Shown here in pieces: positions 24,473 to 35,178 of a DNA stretch of 64,000 nt (position 1 is its first letter; each line of letters starts with the position of its first letter). The stretch comes from Aphelocoma coerulescens (taxonomy: Eukaryota; Chordata; Aves; Passeriformes; Corvidae), in NCBI RefSeq assembly GCF_041296385.1, contig NC_091017.1, positions 54,124,214 through 54,188,213 on the forward strand, read 5' to 3'. The position numbers and the translations under genes were made by a program. The notes beneath the pieces were generated by a model that worked only from the letters and a program-made list of their open reading frames with translations, made no database searches and had not been told where the DNA came from.

Positions 24473-27165
24473 ATCTGTGACTGTCAGTCAGTCAGTTTGG
24501 GGAGTTTTTCTTCTAGGTTCTGAAGCATTGTGAAAGGAGCAGGATAAAGGGCATGGATAGCAAAAGCAAGAACATGCAGTAAGGAGAACAAAATAGGGGG
24601 TCCAGAGGCAGAGCCTGTGGTGTAATCCTAGGAGGGGTGGAAACACGAAATAGCAGCTTACTGTGCACCCTACTATCGCACCATGTATCCCACTCCTTTG
24701 TAATTAGTCATAGCTCCTTCAGACATCCAACAATTATCAGAGTGATCAAGGTTTGAATTTCTTTTCTGCATCACAAAGGAACAAAACATAGAGCAACTTA
24801 TCTCATTAATGCTGACAGGAAAAAAAATCTGCCTGCCTTCAAACAACACATCCAAGAACTGCTGTTGCACCAAGGATAAACATGTCACTCACCCAAAACC
24901 CCCATCCCACTTACAAACATCTTGAACCCAGATCTGCTGCTGGGTAACTCTTCAGCCTACTATACTTGCATTGGTCCCAGTCCTGCATGCACCACATAGT
25001 AAAAAAGTACTATAAGACATGTAAATTTAATCTGTTAATTTATTTAGAAAATAAAATTCCAGTTCTCCCTGCAACCTCTCTTGTAACCCTCCAAATTACA
25101 AGAAGGTGTGGTACAATATGCTGCAGAGGCTATAGAGGAACAAGAATTAAAATCCATAAAGACTGAAAGAATAACAACACTGGTCATCAGCAATCAAATT
25201 CCACTAGCTCTAAATTGTTGGCGACTGAATCATGAACTCAGACCGGCAGGGAATGTGAATCGTTTATCCAAAGGAGTGAGTTGCTTTCATACACTTTTCC
25301 AAGGCACAGCATTTCTTTATGTGGCGTGACCTATCCCGTGTTGCCACATCAGCAGCACCCTTCATAGGGGTCTGCTGAGTGACACCTCCTCCCCCCGGCC
25401 CCAGGGGAGACAAGCCTCTCTGTGCTGCCGTGTGCTCCCTTGTTCTGCCATGTGCCTCTGCAGGCAGGTTTTACAGCTCACAACCTAATTCCCTCTTATA
25501 ATTCCCCATGCTAAATGATATGCAGTTTCACACATATTAAAAAAAAATAAAGATAAGAACACCTGTTGTCTGAAAAGCATCTTTGATAAAAATGCCAACA
25601 ATATTTTTAGGGTTCATAGGCTTTTAGGTTTGGGGTTTTTTTACCTGTTTCACACAGCAGCTGAGGCACACCATCTGGTGTGAGCTTTCAGGGAGCACCC
25701 AAACTGGTCAGAATCATGATGTTTTGCCAACACACTAAGTATAAAATGCTTCGAGAATACTAAAAACAAATGTGGACATCATATATCACAACTGTGAAAA
25801 GAAAGCGAGGAGTTGAAAACAGAACAAGGACCATTTAAAGGAATTAACACATACAAATGCTTGTTTCTATTGTTTCTATTATTTCTCAGAGAGAACTGCT
25901 GAGTAATCAAAACACTATTATCTTCCAGATCAACTCCAAATTTCCAAAGCAATACTTCCTGCTCTGTTGGGCCAGCTTAGAAACTGACTAAACATTTGTT
26001 GCATCAATTTCAACAGTTGCAGCATAAGCCTCTGTGAGCATTTATCTATGCTAATTATCTTTTTTGTTCAAAAAGACATTTCAAGCTAACCCTATCTCAA
26101 AACAGTTCTTTAGAAAGCCACCAAAAGCAAAGTTTAAAGAATCATCTGATGGTTCTTTCTTTAACAGTGATATTTCTTTCTGATCACAGAAATGTCCCAA
26201 TTCACAGTCATCTGGAGTTCCTACTTGACTGATTTCCTGATACTCTCAAGAGTACGATATCTCCTTGACTTCAGTGTTAAATCTCTGGCTTTTTTTCTGA
26301 TTCCTGCTGAGATGTGAGTGATTACATAGTCAATTAAATCTCAATGTCTCAAGACCTAACATTTTATTAAACGGAAAAGTATAGCTACATAAACTCTACA
26401 TACACAGATATATAGGGGACAAATACGCCACACTCAGGTTTTTTTTTCATAAGAAAATAAGCTAGAACATTTAACAGACAGGTATCTTTAGTCCCCCAAA
26501 TGTACATTTTTGTCATGTTGTGATGTGCTTACATGTGCCAACATGCTTAAGCTATTATTACTGTACATTCTCTGCTTAGCTTATGCTTTTTTTTTTTTTT
26601 TAAAGTAAGTGTTCTTTTTAAGTTTGATTCTAATAAGCCTATTGCAAGCCCCACAGGAAAGGACAGGTTTACTCCGGAAAACTACTCAGATACAATGAAA
26701 CATAAACAATTTGCTAGCTGCAAACATGACCTGTATGCTAACAATTTGCTTTTGCACATGGGACTTTGAATTGCCCTCCAGATATGTAATGTTTTGATCC
26801 ATCAAGGCTTCTGTTTTAAAATCTGAAATATACCCTGAGTGAAGTATGCTGAAAATTGCACATCATTTAAACATTTCTGTCACTTATAGTGATTATCAGT
26901 ATGATTCCTTGTGAATAGTTTGCACTTGCAAGCATCATTGAGTTGCCTCACTACTAGAGCAGGTTTTATTTCAGAAAACCATAGATTGAAGAAAGTATTT
27001 ACAAAGGTATACATTCAGATTCTACAACAGAGAAGACTAAACCCCTACATTAGTATGGAAGGTATGCATGAGTCCTACAATGTACAAGACAAAAATTAAT
27101 CTCCTTTGAAAATATAGCATATGTTAAATTAGATGTAACAGAGAAAATATTTTTGTTCAGAACTA

Positions 27166-28174
27166 CGAGCTCTGTCTTGGGATTGGTGCTCTTCAATATC
27201 TTCATCAATGACACAGACAGCGAGATCAGTGCACTCTGAGCAAGTTGCAGATGACACGAAGTTGAGCAGTGCAGGTGACACAACAGGAAGATAGGAAGTT
27301 TTTCAGAGGAATGTAGACAAACTTGAGAAGAGGCCCACAAGAACTTCACAAAATTCAACAAGTACAAGTGAAACATCCTGCTCCTGGGTTGGGGCAATCC
27401 AACACGAGCCTAGACTGGCAGAAGATATCACTGAAAACAGCCCTGACGAGATGGACTTTGAGGTTCTCGTGGATGAAAATGTGGCCATGACCCATCAGTG
27501 TGCGCTCACAGACCAGGCCAATGGCATCCTGGGCTGCATTAAAAGCAGCTCGAGGGAGGCAATTCTCCCACTCTGGTCTGCTCTGGTGGGACCCCACCCA
27601 GAGTGCTTCATCCAGCTCAGTACAAGAAAGATGTTGACCCATCAGAGCAGATGTGGAGGAGGCCAAAAAGATGACGAGAGGGCTGGAGCACCTCTCCTAC
27701 AAAGACAGGCTGAGAGAGCTGGGCTTGTTCAGCCTGGAGAAGAGAGAGGGCTTTGAGGAGTCCTTCTTGCAGCCTTTTAGTACTTTAAGGGGACTTAGAA
27801 AAAAAGATCAGACAAACTTAACTGTGGCCTTCCAGTACCATAACAGGGCTTGTAAAAATGAGGGAGAGGGACTTTTTATATGAGCAGATAGTGTCAGCAC
27901 AAGGGGTAATGGCTTCAGACTGAAAGAGGGCAGGTTTAGCTTAGCTCTTAGGAAGAAATTCTTTACCTTGAGGGTGCTGAGGCACTGGAACAGGTTGCCC
28001 AGAGTTGTGGTTACCCCATCCCTGGAAGTGTTCAAGGTCAGGTTGGATGGGGCTTTGATCAACCTGGTCTAGTGAAAGGTGCTCCTGCCCGGGGCCAGGG
28101 TGGATCACCAGTTGGAACTAGATGATCTTTAAGGTTCATTTCAATCCTAAGCATTCTATGGAATCATTCTATGA
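27166..28174 (+). mobile_element. CR1 LINE, 3' 1 kb with decayed reverse transcriptase
   Basis: The most extended 3'-complete copy. It enters ORF2 inside the reverse-transcriptase domain: VLFNIFIND near 27187, then the catalytic box region around 27247-27260 where 'gcagatgacacgaag' still reads ADDTK but a one-base loss before it breaks the frame. Downstream pieces read FEVLVDENV, then NGILGCIK with REAILPLWSALV (27451-27600), and in another frame LEHLSYKDRLRELGLFSLE (27680-27745). The 3' part follows with 'ggcactggaacaggttgccc' and ends in 'cattctatggaatcattcta'. Several frameshifts and stops make it a pseudogene. It carries an internal duplication (27769-27878). RNA-templated retrotransposition is the family's known mode; this copy is inert. 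Confidence 0.9.
27769..27878 (+). repeat. Partial internal duplication inside the CR1 copy
   Basis: The segment starting 'gcagccttttagtacttta' at 27769 is repeated 55 bases later starting 'gtggccttccagtacca' at 27824. Each copy continues into a 'gg.cttagaaaaa' or 'gggcttgtaaaaat' stretch before they diverge. Other CR1 copies have this segment once. The first copy is interrupted by about 14 unrelated bases before the second begins. Confidence 0.65.
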
Positions 28175-31100
28175 ATTAGGACAAAATTGTTTTGAGAAAA
28201 ATACTCCTAGAAAAAGAGAAACATTTATTTATATAAGACATGATTTAGGTATGAAGAGAGATATCTGGTTTGTTCCTACAAGAAAAGAAGTATCACATCC
28301 TGTGACAGAGTCGTTATCCTCCAGGGAAGAAGAGTTTGCGATCCATCCAGCAGAAACCACTACCCAGTGGAGAGCAGTTTTGTCAGTGGGAAGGCCTATT
28401 TATGCCCACACACATACACACCTCTCCTGCTGCCCTTTTAACCACATACGGTTTTGACACTCTTAGGGGAATATTTTAGCTGTACTCTACCAGGTTGATG
28501 TCTCTCTGAGAGCATAATAAAGACAGATCACTCCATCAGTCCCATGGTGTCCAAGATGACATTTTAATGATGCTGATACTAAATCTTTTTGGTTTATCAA
28601 TGTTATTTCTCTAGTCTATTACATATTGTCATTGTGACTAACTCTTTTGGTCCAATCTACAGATTTCTTGAATTTTAGCAAGGACTGTGGAACTGATGTC
28701 TGAAGATGTATTTATGTTCACTATCATCAAAATTGAAAAAAAAAAGGTTTCTTTTCCTTTTTAGTTTCTTTTTAAAATATTGACTGTATATCTGAATATT
28801 ATTGCTCTTTGATTATATCTGGATAAAATAATGTAAATTGGTGTAACTGAATCTTTTTTATTCAATTTTTATGTTTATGGCATAAATATACTTCAAGTTT
28901 ATTTAGCCACTTTCTACATAGTTCCTATCTAATTGAAAGCATTTTATTATAGCTGCTATTTAATTTCCAGCATTTTATGAGTTTTTTGAATACAAGAAAC
29001 TCTATAATCAGTTCATCACATGGCTATAGGTGTGACATGGAAAACCCTGAACTACCATTCTGGAAGGAGGAGCAGCATGGCAAATTTAATGTTTGCTTCA
29101 AATTAAACACTTTTCCAGCAACAAGCTAATAAAATGCTGCTTTAGGTCAGTATTAAGTCCTGTATTTACTCATTTGGTAGAATCAGTGATGTCCTAGGTC
29201 TTTGATAGCCACAGCAACCTGTAATATTTGTCAGTATTAACAAAGTGAAAAAGAATTGTAGAGGAAAGAGCTTATATGACTCTGGGGGAATTAAATCCTC
29301 AAGTCCTGTTGACAGAAAAAGGTAGTGAGAATTGTTTATCTTCCTTTCAAATCCATGACAGACCTTTGTGACACACAAGCAGCAAGGTCTCACCCTGACA
29401 AGGCAGTCAGGTGAGGGGGTGCATAGGAGAGGACTGCAGTAACCTCTTCAATAACCCGAGTAACAAAATGAGCACATACCACAGAGTCACTGCTGAATGA
29501 GGTCCCTGGCCTGAACCTGTGTTGTTCGTGGCCTGCTCTACAACTGTACTAAATTCTGTATTCCCTATTATTTATCCCCTGCTCTGAGAATAATGTGTAT
29601 GAAGCTGCTTTAATAGTATGGTCTTGCTTCCCTTTGCCTAAGCCAAGGAAAAAACATTTCTCCACTCCAGTTTTTCCCTCTGTTTGCTAGACATAGTTTT
29701 GTCATGTGTGCAGGTACTAGTAAAGGGAAGTACACATATTACTGTGTTTCGTGTGAGTTTTATTTAAAGAAAGGAATTTAACTTGTGACATACAGAAAGA
29801 ACATCAAATATCTGGGATACAGTCTAGCGCCTTGTTTTCACAGTTCTTTTCCCTAACTCATGAGCAATGAAAAGCATAAGAAGTGAAGTAAATTACTTTC
29901 TCAGCCCAGTTCTCTGTTTTTCTGCTGTGTCGTTATTACTAAGTTCTGTTGTTGTTTCAGTTTCCTCACAAAAGTATGAGGGCAGAAGATACGCTCCTGA
30001 CCCAATGGCCCAATGTCCTCAGCACACGCTCTCAAATCCTAAAGTATGACACTTGGATCGCTCTGAAAGCTCAGGCCTTTTCCTTGTGATCCTGCCATAA
30101 AACACCACCAAAAAGAAATCACTAGAAATCAACAGAGCTGGAGAAGACATAGCAAATACAGTGCCATGGTTGAAAGGCAGCAGAGCAGCTCTGGAGAAAG
30201 TATTTTTATTGATAGTTAATGTCTGGGGAGGGACACAGATAAGTCATTGCTTCAAGCAGGATTCAATTACAGTGACTCCTGCTTGAGAAAAGATGGTGCA
30301 AATGTGAAACACTTTACAACTTTGTTTTGCCTCCAAAAATTATGTCAATATAGAATACATCTGTATTTATAATACCGTTTGAAGATAGTTTCTGGTTTTA
30401 ACTTCTGCATTTTGTGGTGTCTTCGACTGGGAAAATACTTCCCAGTTACAGATGCAGTCCTTAAAATTTAGCAGGCAGACAAGAAGGAAAGGATCAGTTC
30501 TAGCTATGCAAATGTACCTCTTGACATCTCCATAAAATTCATGTTTGTTTTAGGCATTGCCTGCTGAGCCTAAAGAAAAATTCTGTCTGTAAACTGTGAT
30601 GTCCGCCTGGGTGGCTGCTAATAGAGCTTTTGTTCTATTCTGAGAACTGCAGAACTTCAGAAAGCTCTCTCTGAAGGAGTAATTTTCATTTCCTATTGCC
30701 TTCCCATTGGATGCCATATCAGGTTCCTACCATTCATTCACAGGTCTGACAATTAATTGGCTCTTGGGCAATTGTTTCATTTGCAACAGATATTTGATGG
30801 CACTGGCAGAGAGACATGAGGTTTTGGATCAGTGGGGAAGCAGCACAGCACAAAAGAGACCACAGTAAAAGGCTCATACAACCTTCAGTCAAAATAACCC
30901 CTAAAGAATTAAGCAGGTCAGAAACTATTTTGAATGAAGAGGTTGGAAATTACAGTTAGTTCCATTTTAGATGCCATATGCTGTACAAAGACAGATGAGT
31001 TTAGTCCCAGCCTATACTAATATTAAAGCTAAAACTCTCCTCAGCAGGTTTAAAAGAACAGTTTCAGTTATTGTTTCTGACATTTTAATGGGCAACAGCC

Positions 31101-32666
31101 TTGATTGTGCTGTGGGAAGACACTGAAAGGCAAAAGCACAAGTCAGAAGTAAATAAACACCTTTTCAGTCAGAGAGAGAAATTTTACTTACCCCTGTGCA
31201 GAATGAACTACCCCTGAGTAACACCACATGGAACACCCGCATGTGTGACAGTTCCTACACATTCATTTCAGTTTGCATACTTTATGTATGTGTAGTAATG
31301 CATAATTATGTAGAAATAATGCATAATTATGGAATAATGAAGGCATTAAGTAACATACCAGTGTCACTAAGTCTCATACCCACACCAGGTTATGACTCTG
31401 CCTGTGTACCATAAAAATTGAATAGACTGGCAATGAGTTCACATTGAGGTTTGATTTCCAAATACCACCTTATTTTTAAGTGCTATGGCTCTTCAATTCT
31501 CTTAACTGAAAACAGCCATTTTGATGCAAAACTGAAACAGAGTCCCTGTTTGCAATTGATAATCACTGCCCTGGTGACAATGTCTGCCTGAACCCCTGTG
31601 TATCCTTCTGTGGCCTTCCACAGCTCTGAATACCTATGATGCTTTCAAAGCCAAAAAGTGAGGAAGACAGGTTCCTTTCACATCCTTAAGCTTTCTAACA
31701 AATCCACAGGGGAACAGGGTTTCACAAGCTCCCTCTCTACACCACATGAGACATAGCCTTCAACATATGTTATCCTACTTCAAACTACTCTCCAAGGTGC
31801 TCATTCAGTTTAGGACTCCCAAAAATGATCTTTTCACCTTAACAGAGGCAGGCACAACAAATTGCCAACAAAGAGAGTGCCCAAATGTTTCAGATATGAG
31901 GCTTTAGGGTACTGAGCAACTACAGAAAAAGGCATTCAGTTTTTGAGGTCCACAGAAAACAGGAGTATGAAGTTGCCCATGAAATAACATAAAATGTTTT
32001 TTGAAACAGCTTTAATCTATAGAAAAAGCCCAGTGCTACTGGCTCATTACACTTGGCAGTTCCCAGGTTCACTTTTTCTCTGCTCTGTTGATTACGAGAG
32101 ATCTGTCATTCCGTCATTAAATTTTTTTTAATAAATACCTGAAGAGGTTAGGATAATTCTAAGGAAAAAACAAAGAAACAAACAAACAAAAAATTAAATA
32201 ATGGTTCTCTTTGTTTTACTGAAGAAAGTGGCTGTGATTTTTCTTTCATATGTACCTCTTAATTCTTCTATCTACTTCTAAGTAGTAATGGTTTCTTAGG
32301 CAGTGGGTGAAAGACTGAGCATAAAAAGAGAAAGAATTCTCCCAGATATATTATATATAAATAGCAAATAACTAGATTTCTGCTCAGTTTCTGAATTGTA
32401 TGTGGATCTCTCCACAAAAGATATTTACAGATTAAGGACAACTTAGTTTGACTTGCAGATACTAATTCTAGTAAGCACACACACTTTGATTAATTTTTAA
32501 ATTCCTGAATAAGAGTTCTTCCAAATGTTTTTTATAACTTTTGTTTATATTTTTAGAAAGAAACTCCTTAACAGTAAGTCTTACTGCTAATTATTTAATT
32601 ATACTTAGCTAAATTATTGAATTAATGTTATATCTTGATTTAAGCAACTATTTTTTCAGGTTCTTT
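28175..32666. other. Unique AT-rich DNA
   Basis: No gene or named repeat seen. Small features are an A run at about 28736-28746, the paired palindromic repeats at 31296-31331 described separately, and an AAAC-type low-complexity tract at 32171-32193. The remaining open frames are short and lack any recognisable domain. Confidence 0.55.
31296..31331. repeat. Direct repeats of taatgcataattatg
   Basis: The 15-mer taatgcataattatg occurs at 31296-31310 and exactly again at 31317-31331, 21 bases apart start to start (two helical turns). Each contains the perfect 10-bp palindrome cataattatg. The ATGCATAAT core combines GCAT and TAAT half-sites resembling known POU-III/octamer-type binding sequences, but no binding can be claimed. 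Confidence 0.7.
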
Positions 32667-33020
32667 AAGATCTTAAGACCAAAAAACCAGCTGTTCTAGG
32701 TCAGACCAAAGGTTTGTCATCCCATATGTGCTTCCAAGGCATGTGAAATACCATTTCCCTAGGGAAAAAGACAAGAAGGACATGATGAAAGTTTCTGATA
32801 GTTTCCACCAGCAAGACATTAAGGGACTTCTCAAGATCATATAGTTGCATATATTTTGAATAGATTTTCTTCTATGAACTTCAATAGTTGCTTTTAATTT
32901 ATACATCCTGCTGCAAGAAGCTCCACAACTTATTTATATGCTGTATCAAAAGTAACCTCCTTTTTGTTTGTCTTGATCTTTTTTCCTCCTAATTTAATTA
33001 AATGACACTTCAAATGAAAA
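32667..33020 (-). mobile_element. Very old CR1 LINE 3' end (archosaur/turtle type)
   Basis: Antisense on the plus strand. The phrase 'taggtcagaccaaaggtttg' at 32696-32715 matches the highly characteristic 3' end of the CR1 families abundant in turtles and crocodilians ('gggtcagaccaaaggtcc'). Further on, 'catcctgctgcaagaagctc' with 'cacaactt' corresponds to their 'tggcaaggagttccacagg' region, and 'tttttgtttgtcttgatctt' plus 'cctaatttaattaaatgaca' to the 'ccttttgtttg' and 'cctattaatttcatt' region, in the right order and roughly the right spacing. Divergence is much higher than in the other CR1 copies here, so insertion was probably before birds diversified. No coding potential. Confidence 0.7.
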
Positions 33021-34771
33021 ACCCACCTGCATACTTTATTACATGTTTAATCAATGACCTTCTCTTCTAAAGGTCCCAGAATATCATTTTATTGACTCAA
33101 ATGTGAGTGTGGTGCTGAAAACACTTCCTTTTTTCTTAAGATTACCCTGCCCTTCAGGATCCTGCTGATTAAGTGGGGAGGAGTTAAGACTTTCTCTTCC
33201 TCACAAAGCCCAGACTGGTTATGATGGTGCTGCTTATTTTGGGAAATTGAATCTTGTCAGCACGGAATTGAACTGAAATCACTTCTTCAAATGGCCTTTA
33301 ACAACTGATCAAACAAGAGAGCAGTGTGGAACATGCTGTTGACAAATATCTTTCCAAAATATTATAGGATTGTTACAAATGCTTGCAGTTACTGTGCAGT
33401 TGATGTGAATGTGCAGACATATAAACAGGAAAAGGTACTGCTGGATGACAAGACACTGCTTTTAAAGATGGATTTCTACAGTCCAGTCAAAGCTGCACTA
33501 TGGCAATGGCAGAAGAAAAACAGCAAACTAACTGCTGCTACATCTTGTTCTCAAAAAACACCAAAAAAATAGAAAATCTGAGATAAATTTTAAAGAATCT
33601 GCACGAAATAAATGAAAATCAATAACTCAGAGATTACATGAGTTTATGAAGTTACAGAGAAAAACAGGGTATGTTTTGGTAATAATTTCAGTAACGACAT
33701 AATCTTGGGGTAACCTCTAGCAGCTGGCCCATAGAAAAAACAGGTAGGCCTAGTGCTACTACCTTTTATTTTCAGAATAATGTTCTTCTTTGACTATTTG
33801 ATTCAGAGAGTTATGAAGTCAGCCTCTTAGAACAACCCAGCTCTGCCTATTCCTACAATTCTCCCTTTATTTTCCAATAAAGTCTTTTTTCCTTTGGCCA
33901 TTTTATGAACAGGATGGTAGGAATGCACACAGCAGTCTCTGTCAGGAAGACTAATGGGTGGTAGCTCATTATGCAGCTAGTGATTTCAGCTGGAAGTATT
34001 CAATATTAGGCAAGGTATCCTGACTGTGTTGGAGTCTTATTTAAATCTCACACAGACTCTGGGAGGTTGTTCCCTTCTTGTACTGCATAGAGGGAGAGGG
34101 GAATCAAACATGGCAATGTACTTCCGTAGATTAATTAATGCATCTGTTAGAATTTCAACTCCAACACTGAGGTTAGCACTTTGCACTTTGTGCTGAGCAA
34201 TGTTTCATGATCCTGTCCCTGCATGAACTGAATTTACATTTGGCAGAGAAGGACCAAAAAGCCTGTGTGATTTTTAATGGACTGATTAAGTAGGTTTATA
34301 TGCAAGTAACTGTGATTAGCTGTGGAACAGTGTGCTGTTTCTGAGCTCATCAGTTGAAGGAGATATACTGCAACTTATGTGGATGCTTCAAAGGAAAATT
34401 TACAAAACAATCAAAACCAGAAATTAAAGAGGGGGGTGAGGAAATCATTGCAACAACCCTTCTTGCAAATATTCAATGTTTTCATTACATTTTTTCATAG
34501 GGATTCCACATCCTTTCATCTATGATTATCAGCAAATATGCTGTTTAACAAAATTATATACATGCAAAATTACTACAATAAAATGTCTGGAATGTTCAGA
34601 AACAGAGTAAAGAAATCATTACATACAACACTGTAAACAAAAAGAGGTGACTAATATAGAATCAGCACCAGAAGGGAATCAAACTTACAACATTTTCATC
34701 CACTTCTAAATGTATTTGAAAATATCTTCTGATCACTGTAGGTGTGTTAGAACAAAACAAGTTGAAGATCC
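33021..34771. other. Unique AT-rich DNA
   Basis: No gene, RNA gene or repeat family recognised in these 1.75 kb. Open frames here are short and lack domain features. Confidence 0.55.
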
Positions 34772-35178
34772 AGGAGGAGACAAAAAAAAGATTATTAAGG
34801 AACTGGAGCATCTCTCTTATGAGGAAAGGCTGAGGGAGCTTGGCCTACTCAGTCTGGAGAAGAGAAAACAGATGATACCTAATCAATGTCTTTAAGTATC
34901 TGCAGGAAGGGTGTCAGAGGATGAAGCCAGGCTCATCTCAGTGGTGCCAAGCAATAGGAAAGAGGCAATGGGCAGAAACCAATGCACAGGAAGTTCCACC
35001 TGAATACGAAGGTAAAGTTCATTACTGTGCTTTACTGTACTTGGGTCACCAAGCACTGGAACATGGACACAATCCTGTGCCATGTGCTCTGGGATGACCC
35101 TGCTTGAGCAAGGAGGTTGAACCTGGTGACACACTGTGTTCCCTTCCAACCAGATCCATTCTGGGATTCTGTGAGCTT
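34772..35178 (+). mobile_element. CR1 LINE 3' part with internal deletion
   Basis: Plus strand. A frame still reads ELEHLSYEERLRELGLLSLE (about 34798-34857), the well-known CR1 ORF2 C-terminal phrase, then breaks. The 3' part follows: 'gtatctgcaggaagggtgtc', 'aggatgaagccaggctcatc', 'ggaagttccacctgaa', and at the end 'gttcccttccaaccagatcc' with an 'attctgggattctgtgag' tail. Between 'caagcactggaaca' (35049-35062) and 'tggacacaatcctgtgcc' the usual 60-70 bases ('ggttgcccagagag...ttcaa.acc' part) are absent. Same subfamily as the minus copy at 2137-2276. Confidence 0.85.

Larger units (their letters stand above)
17088..27165. other. Ten kb of unique AT-rich DNA
   Basis: No gene, RNA gene or large repeat recognised. 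It contains a pyrimidine-rich stretch at about 18205-18360, a telomere-like tract at 22020-22037, a 14-bp palindrome acaactgcagttgt at 23082-23095, a GT/T-rich patch near 23770, a 42-base A homopolymer at 24428-24469, a GC-richer pocket with 'ctccccccggccccagggg' near 25387-25405, and a T run at 26587-26601. The longest frames (136 codons at 23652-24062 plus; 110 codons at 18239-18571 minus; 100 codons at 20766-21068 minus) show no domain, repeat relation or codon pattern that I recognise. Confidence 0.5.
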
